From Chloroflexota bacterium (lineage in GTDB: Bacteria > Chloroflexota > Anaerolineae > SpSt-313): a stretch of 64,000 nucleotides of DNA. Each line of letters opens with the position of its first letter. Within the stretch, counting starts at the first letter, position 1. Below, piece after piece: positions 48,861 through 58,673 of the stretch. The stretch spans positions 124,001-188,000 of the forward strand of contig JAKPJZ010000250.1 in assembly GCA_029553955.1 (NCBI GenBank), written 5' to 3'. The notes beneath the pieces are model-generated. The model saw nothing but the letters and a program-made list of their open reading frames with translations, searched no databases and was not told where the DNA came from. The position numbers and the translations under genes are program-made.

Positions 48861-49442
48861 ATGAGGCCGACTCGCTCTTCTGCATGCTCCATCGTGGGCT
48901 TGTTGCTCTGCGCCGGCCTGCTGCTCGTGGGCTGCACGGCTGCGGCCACGACGGCCCCGACTCCGCCTTCGCCGATCGGCGCAGAGGCGACGGGCTCCGA
49001 CACCGTCGCCATCTATGCCACGGTTATCCGGCGCCTGTGCACGCGCGACGACTCTTTCGGCGGCACGTACAACCCCGCGATCGTCTACCTGGTGCGCCGG
49101 ACCAACGACGCGGCTGGCGACCCGAGAGCCCCGCGAGGCGTGCCGGCGCCGCTCTCGGAAGCGGTGCAGAATGGCATCAGCGCGGCCCTGGATGATCTGC
49201 CGGGCCGCATCGTCTGGGTCGACTCGCCCGACGATGCGCCCAAGGATGCCATGGGCGCGGTCGAGGGCCATGGTGTGATCGTCACCCTGGGCAGCATCTC
49301 GCCCCAGGAGGACGGCTCGGTGCACGTTCCGGCGAGCATCTATATGGCCAGCCTCGCCGCCGCCGGCCAGACCTACGTGCTGCAGCAGCAGGGTGGCGCC
49401 TGGGTGGTGACCGGCAACACCGGCGTGCAGTGGATGAGCTAA
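48861..49442 (+). CDS. Lipoprotein of unknown function
   Basis: MRPTRSSACSIVGLLLCAGLLLVGC leader nearly identical to that of 43895. Confidence 0.72.
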   Translation: MRPTRSSACSIVGLLLCAGLLLVGCTAAATTAPTPPSPIGAEATGSDTVAIYATVIRRLCTRDDSFGGTYNPAIVYLVRRTNDAAGDPRAPRGVPAPLSEAVQNGISAALDDLPGRIVWVDSPDDAPKDAMGAVEGHGVIVTLGSISPQEDGSVHVPASIYMASLAAAGQTYVLQQQGGAWVVTGNTGVQWMS

Positions 49443-49480
49443 GCGACAAGGCAGTCAATCGGCAGGTCAGACGCTCAAGA

Positions 49481-49604
49481 AGCTGGTAGTGCGCACGCCT
49501 GTGCGCTGGGCGCGGCGTGGTGCCAGGCCCAGGCACAGGGGGCTCGCACAATCGTTGCCTGGCCGTCAGAGAGGGAAGGCGCACAGGCGTGCACACTACC
49601 AGCT
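49481..49604. repeat. 124-bp inverted-repeat element, 26-bp arms with one mismatch
   Basis: agctggtagtgcgcacgcctgtgcgc / gcgcacaggcgtgcacactaccagct. Confidence 0.9.
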
Positions 49605-49710
49605 ATTGCCCAGGCTCGCAGATCGAACGGACTAGCTGTCGACGCGACGAGGCCAATCCGTTCCCGTGATCCGTTGACAGCGGCCCAGAGTGCAAAGGAG
49701 AAAGACACGG

Positions 49711-50070
49711 ATGCTCAAGCGTATGCTGCAGCCGGACTGGAGGAAGCTCTTCCTCTTCGCCGTCTTGATCGCCATTGCCATCGGGGCCCACATTCAGACC
49801 TGGGCTTTCGTCGACGACATGCCTCATCCACCTCCCAAGCCCCCGCTCTACGACCTGCTGCGGCCCTTGCCGCTCTGGGCGCTGTGGATATTCTTGCAGG
49901 CGCCACTGGCCCTGCTGCTGTGGCCCTTGAGGCTCCTCGGGCTCGACGTAATGCGTGGCGACCTCTGGTGGTTCAGAGTGGCCGGCATCATCTACTTTTA
50001 CCTGCTCTCCTGCCTGGTGGTCGCCGTCCTTGATTGGCTCAAGGGCAGGTTGAGGCGACAGAGGGGATGA
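49711..50070 (+). CDS. Small integral membrane protein
   Basis: Three hydrophobic segments: LFLFAVLIAIAIGAHI, LWALWIFLQAPLALLLW, IIYFYLLSCLVVAVL. Confidence 0.6.
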   Translation: MLKRMLQPDWRKLFLFAVLIAIAIGAHIQTWAFVDDMPHPPPKPPLYDLLRPLPLWALWIFLQAPLALLLWPLRLLGLDVMRGDLWWFRVAGIIYFYLLSCLVVAVLDWLKGRLRRQRG

Positions 50071-50137
50071 CACGCCGATTGCCCTGGTCAGAGAGTGACT
50101 GGCAAGAGCTCAGCCAGGGGTCTGCCCAGACTGCCGC

Positions 50138-50285
50138 TGGGTGCCCCCCTACCGTTCCCCCGTCGCGGGGGAATTGGGCCGCAGGACCACGCCCTGCCTG
50201 GCCAAGAAGCGGCAAAGAGGCGATGCGGGGCGGCAAAAGCCAACCCAATTCCCCCGCGACGGGGAAACGGTAGGGGGGCACCCCA
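50138..50285. repeat. Inverted repeat element
   Basis: gtgcccccctaccgttcccccgtcgcgggggaattggg / cccaattcccccgcgacggggaaacggtaggggggcac. Confidence 0.88.
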
Positions 50286-50404
50286 AGGGCTTGGCCCGCA
50301 AGGGGGGGCCTCAGCCGCCGGCAGATGTCTGGTTAGGTTCCTGCCAATCGCCTTCCTGCCAGGGAATTCGCTGTGACAGGACATCGAAGCAATCGGAGGC
50401 AACT

Positions 50405-51466
50405 GTGAAGAGATTCCTGGCCGTGCTGCTGCTCCTCAGCGCCGTGCTTGCCGCCTGCGGGCGGGCCGGCCCGCTCCCCAGCGTCACGCCCGAGGAGGCC
50501 GGCCTCTCGTGGCGCGAGTGCGCGGTGAGCAGCTTTGACCTGGCGCAGGCAGAGGCGTGCCTCGGCCTGCAGCGCCCATACAAGAGCGACGCCGAACGGG
50601 CGCGGCTGGGCACGCGGGGCGCGACGGGCCTGCACCTGACGCTCGGCGGCGACACCTACGAGACGCGCCACCTGGGCCTGGGCTTTATCCCCGCCTGGCC
50701 GTGGGACCCCTACGTGCTGCTCAAGAACGGCCGGCCGCTCAGCCTGCTCTTGGGCGAGTTCCAGGTCTACGACCCCGACCGCTCGCTGCAAGAGATCGCC
50801 GGCCAGGCGGCCTGGGAGTTCGCCGACCCCCGTCAGGCCACGGTCATCTACGGCGGGCGCGACCTGCGCCGCGTCTACGGCCTGGAGGCAGCCTATGCCC
50901 CCTACGAGCTGGGTGGCCGGCTGGCCTTCATCGGCAAGCGAGATGGCCGCTCCTTCCTGGTCTGCGACGGCCGGCAGGTCGGCCCCGCCTTCGATGAAAT
51001 CACCATCGCCTACTGCTGCGAGATCATGCTCTACTCGGCCGGCGGCGGCGAGGGGCGCTACCGCTTCTGGGGCCGGCGCGGCGATCAGTTGTACGTGGTG
51101 GAGGTGGCCGTCCCGCCCTTGCCGCGCGGCTTCAAGGGCTACGAACTCTACAGTTGGCGCGAGGGCGGTGAGTGGCGCTTTACCCTGATCACCGGCACCA
51201 ACCGCAACAAGAGCTGCGCCGAGATTGCCGCAGCCGGCGAGGAGGCTGGGGGCGACGGTTGGGTGCGCATTGGCGTCAAAGGCGCTGCGGCCATCAAGGG
51301 TGCCCTGGCCCGGCTGCCGCAGGGCGAGAGCGTCTTCTGGCTCGATCAGGCGCGCTGGGGCGATGAGCAGGGCTGCCGCATCCGCCTCGAACGCCCCGAC
51401 CCGGCCATCGTCGACGATATTGTCGGGCAGTGCGAGCGGCTCGGGGTCGAGCTGCACGGCCTGTGA
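50405..51466 (+). CDS. Lipoprotein of unknown function
   Basis: GTG start; lipobox LLLLSAVLAACG. Confidence 0.7.
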   Translation: MKRFLAVLLLLSAVLAACGRAGPLPSVTPEEAGLSWRECAVSSFDLAQAEACLGLQRPYKSDAERARLGTRGATGLHLTLGGDTYETRHLGLGFIPAWPWDPYVLLKNGRPLSLLLGEFQVYDPDRSLQEIAGQAAWEFADPRQATVIYGGRDLRRVYGLEAAYAPYELGGRLAFIGKRDGRSFLVCDGRQVGPAFDEITIAYCCEIMLYSAGGGEGRYRFWGRRGDQLYVVEVAVPPLPRGFKGYELYSWREGGEWRFTLITGTNRNKSCAEIAAAGEEAGGDGWVRIGVKGAAAIKGALARLPQGESVFWLDQARWGDEQGCRIRLERPDPAIVDDIVGQCERLGVELHGL

Positions 51467-51540
51467 GGCGGCTAGCGACCTATCGGACAAAGATCTTCCG
51501 CCGCCAGCATCCTGGTAACAGCCGGGCATTCGGCACTGCT

Positions 51541-51608
51541 ACCGCCCGGCTCTGATCCAGAAAAGGGTCCTGCACCAGGCTGGCGCGGAGCGTGCAAGCC
51601 GGTTGCCT
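51541..51608. repeat. Solo conserved flank of the long-palindrome family, palindrome absent
   Basis: ccagaaaagggtcctgcaccaggctggcgcggagcgtgcaagccggttgcc aligns to ccagaaaagggctccgtaccgggtggctgcggagcgtgcaggccggttatc at 30471-30522. Confidence 0.7.
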
Positions 51609-51706
51609 GCCCAGGGCGTTGCTCTCCGACAAACCAAGTCACCAGCCGCACCTGCACCTTCACCATGCGCCAGGGCACCTTTGCTATCACCCAGGGAGGG
51701 GCTACG

Positions 51707-53092
51707 ATGAAGCGAAACGCGCTCCTGGTTCTCGCCGTCGTGATCGCCGTGCTCACCGCGTGCAGCCGGCCATTCGAGCCCACCCAATCCCCCGCGACGC
51801 CGGCCTCCACCGCCTCGCCCTCGCCGGCACCGGGCCGCGAGCGTACGCGGGCCAGGGTTGAGATGGACGTCTTCGACGACCGGCCAGATCCAACTTGGGA
51901 GCTCTCGCCGGAGCAGACGGACCAGGTGATCGCGGCCATGTTCTCCGGGGGGTCCCCAGCGGCCGGCGAGCCATCGCGCTGCCCGAGCGCGTCCGGCTAC
52001 CGCGGCTTTGTCGTCACCTGGATTGGCGATGCCAGGTATCTCAGTGGTGGGCCAGAGAGCCTGCGCGTGTGCGGCGGGCGCATCGAGGCGCGGGGTAGGA
52101 TCGGGGCCAAGGCGCCGGGCCCGGCCGAGCCCGAAATCGTGCAGGACCTGGACCACCGGCTGGAATACTACCTCCTGGAGACGGCCAGACCCCACGTCGA
52201 TGCCGCGCTCTACGATGCTGTGCGCCAGGAGATCGCGCGCCGCACCGCGCCGGACGACGCCACGCCCTATGCCCGCTTGCGCATCGCCCGCTACGCCCTG
52301 GCCGGCGAGCTGCCCGCGGACCTGCCTACGGAGGCGCCCGTCTACTCAGTGGTGCCGGGAACCGTGCCGGATGAGGAATGGGCGCGCCGGGTGGCCGCAG
52401 CATTGGGCTTTGCAGGTGATCCCAGCGGCGAGAGCAGAAGCGCTGCCCAGCCGGCATGGACGTGGCTCGGGCCGGAGCGCAACTCGCTGCTCGACGTGTA
52501 TGGCGGCATCGCCTATACGTGCGCCCGCCCGCCCGCGCAGGCCCGGCCCGCCAACGCCCCCGAGACGGCCGACCAGGCGATCGCGGCGGTGCGCGCCTGG
52601 CTCACAGCGCAGGGCCTGCTGCCTGCCGATTGTGCGGACGATGCCCAGGCGTGGCCCGGCGTCGATGGGCTCGGCTGGGAGGTGCGCTTCCGCCGCCGCC
52701 TCGACGGCCGGCCGGTCGGCAGCGACTGGACCATGACTGGCGGCCTGCTCGTGCGCCTGAATTCGCTGGGCGAGGTGGACTCGCTGGGCTACCTGCGCCA
52801 CGAGGTCGAGAAGGGCGCGCCGGTGCCGCTCAAGCCGCTGCAGCAGGCCTGGCAGGAGCTACAGACGTACGGCCCGACCCACTTTGACCTGGAGGGCGCG
52901 GCGACGGGGCCGGCGTATGAGGCCTTTACCGTCACGCACGTCGGCCTGGGCTACCGCGAGTGCTGCTATGGCTCGGCAGAGGTCCAGGAGGCGCTGCGGC
53001 CGTACTATGTCTTTACCGGAGAGGTGGAGATCGCCAACTGGCCGCGCAGGATCAGGGCGAGCGCCTACGTGCCCGCCGGTGCCGCGCCTTGA
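51707..53092 (+). CDS. Lipoprotein of unknown function
   Basis: MKRNALLVLAVVIAVLTACSRP lipobox; long open frame. Confidence 0.7.
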   Translation: MKRNALLVLAVVIAVLTACSRPFEPTQSPATPASTASPSPAPGRERTRARVEMDVFDDRPDPTWELSPEQTDQVIAAMFSGGSPAAGEPSRCPSASGYRGFVVTWIGDARYLSGGPESLRVCGGRIEARGRIGAKAPGPAEPEIVQDLDHRLEYYLLETARPHVDAALYDAVRQEIARRTAPDDATPYARLRIARYALAGELPADLPTEAPVYSVVPGTVPDEEWARRVAAALGFAGDPSGESRSAAQPAWTWLGPERNSLLDVYGGIAYTCARPPAQARPANAPETADQAIAAVRAWLTAQGLLPADCADDAQAWPGVDGLGWEVRFRRRLDGRPVGSDWTMTGGLLVRLNSLGEVDSLGYLRHEVEKGAPVPLKPLQQAWQELQTYGPTHFDLEGAATGPAYEAFTVTHVGLGYRECCYGSAEVQEALRPYYVFTGEVEIANWPRRIRASAYVPAGAAP

Positions 53093-53253
53093 GGGCTGGT
53101 GAGGCACATCGTCGACAGCGGGTGGCAGGCCCCACAATTGCCTTCACCCTGGCCTCTTCCGCGCCGTTGTGTATACTTCTGCAGGAAGGGGCGTGAGGAT
53201 GGCTATCTCACGCTGATGAAGGCGGCCGGTCCTCGCGCCGGCGGAGGTGAAGC

Positions 53254-53673
53254 ATGAAGCTCGAGATCGTCGGTGTCGGCCACTGCTACGGGCGCGACCG
53301 CTGGGCGCTGCGCGACCTCACGCTGACGCTGGGGCCGGGCGTGCTGGGGCCGCTCACCGCCATGGCCGTGAGAGGGCGGCCATTGGCGCTGGCGGCAGCG
53401 CTGGCGGGCCTGGGCTTTGTCGTGGCGCTGGCCGTGGCCTGTGGCGTGTGGACGGGCGGGCCGCGACTGTTCCAGGTGCTCTACATGCTGATCTGGTGGT
53501 CGCTCTACGCCGGCATCGGCAAGGACGTGCCTGCGTGGCTCGACCTGGCGGGCGTGTCGCACCATGGGCAAGAGCCCGCAAGCACCGCGCTGTATGTGCT
53601 GCTGACTGTGGCGCTGCTGGGCCTGGCTATGCAGCGATCACCGCTCGCTCCACGTCTTCCGGCAGCTCGATGA
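53254..53673 (+). pseudogene. Chimeric remnant: ABC-transporter ATPase N-terminus joined to a permease-like C-terminus
   Basis: MKLEIVGVGHCYGRDRWALRDLTLTLGPGVLGPL ends where Walker A would begin, followed by hydrophobic TAMAVRGRPLALAAALAGLGFVVALAVACGVW. Confidence 0.6.
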
Positions 53674-53842
53674 AGGCGAAGTGACTTGCATGGAAGAGAT
53701 AGTCTTCGCCGCTCTCATCGATGACGCGGACAAAGCTGTCCTGGGCCGCACGTTCGTCGGGGATGACCTCGTAGATCTTTCTTGGGATCAGCGACGCTTC
53801 ATACCCCTTGTTGTCGATGCAGACGGCAAAGCGCTTTCTCAT
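53627..53842 (-). CDS. Small conserved hypothetical protein
   Basis: MRKRFAVCIDNKGYEASLIPRKIYEVIPDERAAQDSFVRVIDESGEDYLFHASHFAFIELPEDVERAV, a recognisable small-protein family. Confidence 0.78.
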   Translation of the reverse strand: MRKRFAVCIDNKGYEASLIPRKIYEVIPDERAAQDSFVRVIDESGEDYLFHASHFAFIELPEDVERAVIAA

Positions 53843-54052
53843 GGGCGTCTCCTATTTCAGGTATCGCTTGATCTTGATGTCCCTGCGACCCACACCATGG
53901 GCCTCATACCAGTGAAGCTCGACCCAGCAGGTTGCGCCATTCGGGAGTCTCACTTGCGCGATGCTCTTGAGCTTTGCTTTCAGTATGCATGAGGACCAAG
54001 AGCTCTGTCAACCGGGCTGTACGCTTTGCGCTACCCCGGTATGGGCCTTGAG

Positions 54053-54131
54053 GGGGTCTGGTGAGTTTGCCGGTGCGTCTGGCCGCCCCCCGCGGGGGCG
54101 GCCAGACGCACCGGCAAACTCACCAGACCCC
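54053..54131. repeat. Long palindrome, 38-bp perfect arms, 3-nt loop
   Basis: ggggtctggtgagtttgccggtgcgtctggccgccccc-cgc-exact reverse complement. Confidence 0.97.
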
Positions 54132-54396
54132 TACCCGGGTGGGAGCCGGGCGGCAGCGGAGCGGAAAAGCCGGCCATGGCCCGGGCAGGCAGGATCTTGG
54201 ATGGGCCTCGCCGCGGGCGCGTGGACGCTGCGGTTCGCCGGCCGCGCCGATTGCGACGCAGCAAGCGCCGCAATGTGGAACCTATCTGCCATGTGTTGCG
54301 TCTATAGAGAAATGCTCCTTCAACACAATTCTCGCCAATGGCCATGGCTCCCTTGAAGGCCTATGGAATGGCCCGACACATCCAGGAGGTCACCCG

Positions 54397-56379
54397 ATGC
54401 CCCCTCACACTCTACTCCGCCGGATGGGCCTGCTGCTCTTGGCGCTGGCCGTTCTCGCCGCCATCCTCCCGCCTGGGGCCGTGCGCGCGGCGCCGCCGGT
54501 GCGCGGCGAGTACTTTGCCAACCGCGACCTGGCCGGCGAGCCTACGCTGGTGCGCGACGATGCGGCGATCGACTTCAACTGGGGCTACGGCTCGCCGGCG
54601 CCTGAGATCCCGCGCGACGATTTCTCGGTGCGCTGGACGCAGCAGGTAAGCCTGGCGACGGGCGGCAGCTACACCTTCTCGGCCACGTCCGACGACGGCA
54701 TTCGGGTCAAGGTCGACGATGCCCTGGTCATCGACCGTTGGCGCGACCAGTCGCCCACGACGACGACCGGCAGCATCGACCTGGCCGCTGGGGCGCACAC
54801 GGTGGTGGTCGAGTACTATGAGCGTGGCGGCACGGCGGTGGCGCGCGTGCGCTGGAGCCTGGGCACGGCGCCGGCGGGTGCAGTGCTGGTCGACGACGTG
54901 CAGCCCCAGTTCACGCGTGGCTACACCCTGGCCGGCTTTCAGACGGCGCGCTACGGCCAGGGGGGCCACCTCTTCTGGGTGTGGAATGATGCCAGCGTGC
55001 CCCGCTACTGGGGCCGCTGGACCCCCAAGCTGCCTGGCGCGGGCAACTATGAGGTGCAGGTCTTTATCCCCCGCTACTACTTTGGCACCACTGCGGCCCG
55101 CTACCGCATCTACCATAACGGCCGGCGCGACGACAAGGTCATCTCGCAGGCGGTCTACTATGACGAGTGGGTGAGCCTGGGCAGCTACTACTTTGCCGGC
55201 CAGGGCGCCGAGTATGTGCTGCTGGCGAGCAACACCGGCGAGCTTGGCGCCACGCGGCCGGTGGGCTATGACGCCGTGCGCTTTATCGGCGGCAGTGGCG
55301 GGTCGCCTGTGGAGGCCGTGCCCACGCCACCGCCCGGCCCGGCGGTGCAGATGCGGCGGCTGGCATCGCCCGAGTATGGCATCCAATGCTTCCTGTGGCT
55401 CAAGCCCGAGGTGGCCACGCGCGACCTGCAGATGGTAAAGCAGGCGGGGCTGGGCTGGGTCAAGCAGGGCGCCTCATGGCGCGATGTCGAGCCCAGCAAG
55501 GGCGCCTTCAACTGGGCACAACTCGACGATATCGCCAAGTGGACCGGCGAGCAGCGGCTCAACGTCATCCTGCGCCTTGACTTTCAGCCGCAGTGGGCCG
55601 GCGGCGGCTACCCCTCGAACGGTCCACCCGCCAACTATGCAGATTTCGGCGACTATTGCTACGCCGTGGCCAGCCGCTACAAGGGTCGCTTCCGCGCCTA
55701 TGAGATCTGGAACGAGCCCAACCTGGCCCGTGAGTGGGGCGGCCGTGCGCCCAACCCGGCCGAGTACGCCCGACTCCTGAAGGTGGCCTACCAGCGCATC
55801 AAGCAGGCCGACCCCGGGGCCATCGTCGTCTCGGCTGGCCTGACGCCCACCGGCACGAACAACGCCCAGGCCATGCCCGACGACGTCTACCTGGAGCGGC
55901 TGTACCAGGCCATGGGCGGCTCGAGCGCGGGCTACTTTGACGCACTCGGCGCGCATGCGCCAGGCTACAAGGCGCCGCCTGAGGCCAGCCCGGCCGAAGT
56001 GGCCGCCAACCCCAGCCTGGGCGGCCAGCGCTTCTTCTGCTTCCGCCGCGTCGAAGACCTGCGCGCCATCATGGTGCGCCATGGCGACAGCGGCAAGCAG
56101 GTGTTCATCACCGAGTTTGGCTGGACGAGCGATCCCATCCACCCCGAGTACGCCTGGCACCGGGTGAGCGAGCAGGAAAAGGCCGACTATCTCGTGCGCG
56201 CCTACCGCTACGCCAGAGAGCACTGGGCGCCCTGGATCGGCCTCATGTCGGCCATCTATATCGCCGACCCCTTCTGGGGCGAGCAGCAGGAGCAGTACTG
56301 GTGGGCCATCAGCGAGCCGGGCTATCCCGACTTTTTCGCGCGCCCGGCCTATGAGGCCCTCAAGGCCATGCCCAAATAG
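54397..56379 (+). CDS. Secreted PA14-domain plus glycoside-hydrolase-like (GH39/GH5-type TIM barrel) protein
   Basis: RGEYFANRDLAGEPTLVRDDAAIDFNWGYGSPAPEIPRDDFSVRWTQQV (PA14); RFRAYEIWNEPNLAREWGG, VFITEFGWTSD (catalytic Glu contexts). Confidence 0.85.
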   Translation: MPPHTLLRRMGLLLLALAVLAAILPPGAVRAAPPVRGEYFANRDLAGEPTLVRDDAAIDFNWGYGSPAPEIPRDDFSVRWTQQVSLATGGSYTFSATSDDGIRVKVDDALVIDRWRDQSPTTTTGSIDLAAGAHTVVVEYYERGGTAVARVRWSLGTAPAGAVLVDDVQPQFTRGYTLAGFQTARYGQGGHLFWVWNDASVPRYWGRWTPKLPGAGNYEVQVFIPRYYFGTTAARYRIYHNGRRDDKVISQAVYYDEWVSLGSYYFAGQGAEYVLLASNTGELGATRPVGYDAVRFIGGSGGSPVEAVPTPPPGPAVQMRRLASPEYGIQCFLWLKPEVATRDLQMVKQAGLGWVKQGASWRDVEPSKGAFNWAQLDDIAKWTGEQRLNVILRLDFQPQWAGGGYPSNGPPANYADFGDYCYAVASRYKGRFRAYEIWNEPNLAREWGGRAPNPAEYARLLKVAYQRIKQADPGAIVVSAGLTPTGTNNAQAMPDDVYLERLYQAMGGSSAGYFDALGAHAPGYKAPPEASPAEVAANPSLGGQRFFCFRRVEDLRAIMVRHGDSGKQVFITEFGWTSDPIHPEYAWHRVSEQEKADYLVRAYRYAREHWAPWIGLMSAIYIADPFWGEQQEQYWWAISEPGYPDFFARPAYEALKAMPK

Positions 56380-56385
56380 CAGGGT

Positions 56386-56469
56386 GGGGGATTGGCGGGT
56401 TGGTCGCTGGCGCCGCCGGCTGCCCCGCGGGGCAGCCGGCGGCGCCAGCGACCAACCCGCCAATCCCCC
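56386..56469. repeat. 84-bp perfect loopless palindrome
   Basis: gggggattggcgggttggtcgctggcgccgccggctgccccg plus exact reverse complement. Confidence 0.97.
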
Positions 56470-56594
56470 TCAAAGGGCTGCACCGGGATAGCGCGGAGCG
56501 CAGGGGCCGGTTTCTCCCCTGTGGCCGCAACCTGGAGCAGGCTGCTGCGTCTATCATCTATCAGCAACTCTGTACAGAGGAAGGACAAAGCCGC

Positions 56595-58673
56595 ATGGCG
56601 TGGAGATCAGGGATGCGCGGGGCGCTGCTGGCGCTCGTCGTCACTGGCCTACTGCTGGCGTGCAGCCGGCCAGGCACGGCGACGCCGGGGGCGGAACCGG
56701 CGAACGCGGCCTCACCGGCGCTGCCTTCGGCGTCGGCCACGCCTGAGACGCCGGCAACCGCCACGCCGGCCATCCCCAGCGGGGCCGCCATGCGCTTCGA
56801 GGTGCTGGGGCAGACCGGCGGTGAGATCGGCTGCGTGGCGACGCAGGACCACACCGTCTACCTAGGCATTGGGCCGCGGCTGGTGGCGCTCGACGTAACC
56901 GACCCGGCGCAGCCGAGGCTGCTGGGCGAGATGATGCCAGGCACCGCGCGCATCACGCTGCTCGCGGTGGCCGGCGCGTATGCCTGCGTGGCCGATGTGG
57001 AGGGCCGGGTGCACGTCGTCGCCATAGGCGACGCGGCCCGGCTGCAGCGCGTCGCCTCGTTTGCCGCGCCCAGCCCGCTGCACGAGCTGGCGCTGGCCGG
57101 CGGCCGCCTCTACCTGGCGAGCTATGCGGGCGTCTACATCTACGATCTGCGCGATCCAACCCATCCCCCGCAGGTGGCGTTCTACGACACGCCAGGGCAG
57201 GCCGAGCGGTTGCTCGTGAGCGATGGCCTGGCCTTTGTCACCGTGGGCGCCTACAGCGGCTATCCCTTCCGTGGGCTGCACATTGTCAGCGTGGCCGAGC
57301 CGGGCGCGCCGCGCGAGGTGGCCGTGTATGGCCGCGAGCCTGGCGATGGCGGCTGGTCGACGGTGGCCGCGGGCCTCAAGGGCCATTATGCCTACGTCAC
57401 AGCGGGCGGCGGCGAGCTGCGCGTGCTCGACGTGGCCGACCCGGCGCACCCCGTTGAGGTCGGCACCTACCCCACCGGCGGCCAGGCGTTCCCGCTGGCG
57501 GCGACCGAGACGCGGCTGACCCTGGCCGTCGACGACGGCGTGCTGCTGTTTGATGTGAGCGACGCCGCCCGGCCGCGGCAGGTGGCGCGGCTCCGGCTGC
57601 CCAGCGCCGGCTGGCTCGCGGCGGCGGCAGGCGATCTGGCCTACACCGTAGAGCGCCGGCCGGCGGGGCACGAGGTCGGCAGCGGCAGCTACCTCAGCAT
57701 GCTGCACATCGTCGACCTCGCCGGCGCGCGGGGCCCCACAGAAACCGGGCGTTTTGACGCCGTCTCGCCGATGGGTTGGTCATCCAACGCGCAGGCCAGG
57801 CAACTGGTGGCGCTGGGGTCGCGGCTCTATGCGGCGGCCGATGCGGCCGGCCTGCGCATCCTCGACGTGGCCGATGTGGCGCGGCCGCGGCTCGCCGGCG
57901 TGAGCGCCGCATCGGGCTTTTTCTACGACGTGGCGGTGACCCCGGCGGACCCTGCGACGGGCCGCAGCTATGCGCTGGTGGCCGATGGCTCGCTGGCCCA
58001 GGCTGAGCAGCCGGGCCTGCGCCTGTTCGACGTCACCGACCCGGCCAAGGTCGCCTCGGTTGGGTTCTACGACTCGCCGGGGAACGCCATGGGGGTGGCC
58101 GTCGCCGGGCATTACGCCTACCTGGCCGATGGGGCGCGGGGCCTGCGCGTTGTCGACATCGCCGACCCGGCGCAGCCGGTGGAGGTTGGCGCGTGCGAGT
58201 GGCCGGGCTTTGCCCAGCGGGTCGCGCTGGCGGGGCACTATGCCTGCGTGGCCGACGCTGCCGAGGGCCTGCGCATCGTCGACGTGGCCGACCCGGCGCA
58301 CCCCAGCGAGGTCGCCGCCTTTGACGACGGCGACCACGCCACCGGCATCGCCATGGCCGGCGACGTGGCCTATCTGGCGACGGCGACGGGCGTGCGCATC
58401 GTGGGGCTGGCCGACGCGGCGCAGCCGGTGGAGTTGGCCCGCATCCCGCTGCCGTCGCCGCTCAAGCTGGCCGTGAGCGGCACACTCCTCTGCGTGGCCA
58501 GCGATCAGACGCTGCGCGCCTACGACGTGACAGACCCGGCGCACCCGCAGGAAGTGGCCTCGCTCGCCCTACGCGACGATCGCATCGAGGCCGTGGCCGT
58601 GGCAGGCGCCGAGGTGTACTTGGCGGCGAACCGCTGCGGCCTGTGGACCTTGCGCCTTGCCGGCACATCGTAG
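56595..58673 (+). CDS. LVIVD-repeat lipoprotein
   Basis: Lipobox TGLLLACS; repeated LRVVDIADPAQPVEVG / LRIVDVADPAHPSEVA units. Confidence 0.88.
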   Translation: MAWRSGMRGALLALVVTGLLLACSRPGTATPGAEPANAASPALPSASATPETPATATPAIPSGAAMRFEVLGQTGGEIGCVATQDHTVYLGIGPRLVALDVTDPAQPRLLGEMMPGTARITLLAVAGAYACVADVEGRVHVVAIGDAARLQRVASFAAPSPLHELALAGGRLYLASYAGVYIYDLRDPTHPPQVAFYDTPGQAERLLVSDGLAFVTVGAYSGYPFRGLHIVSVAEPGAPREVAVYGREPGDGGWSTVAAGLKGHYAYVTAGGGELRVLDVADPAHPVEVGTYPTGGQAFPLAATETRLTLAVDDGVLLFDVSDAARPRQVARLRLPSAGWLAAAAGDLAYTVERRPAGHEVGSGSYLSMLHIVDLAGARGPTETGRFDAVSPMGWSSNAQARQLVALGSRLYAAADAAGLRILDVADVARPRLAGVSAASGFFYDVAVTPADPATGRSYALVADGSLAQAEQPGLRLFDVTDPAKVASVGFYDSPGNAMGVAVAGHYAYLADGARGLRVVDIADPAQPVEVGACEWPGFAQRVALAGHYACVADAAEGLRIVDVADPAHPSEVAAFDDGDHATGIAMAGDVAYLATATGVRIVGLADAAQPVELARIPLPSPLKLAVSGTLLCVASDQTLRAYDVTDPAHPQEVASLALRDDRIEAVAVAGAEVYLAANRCGLWTLRLAGTS

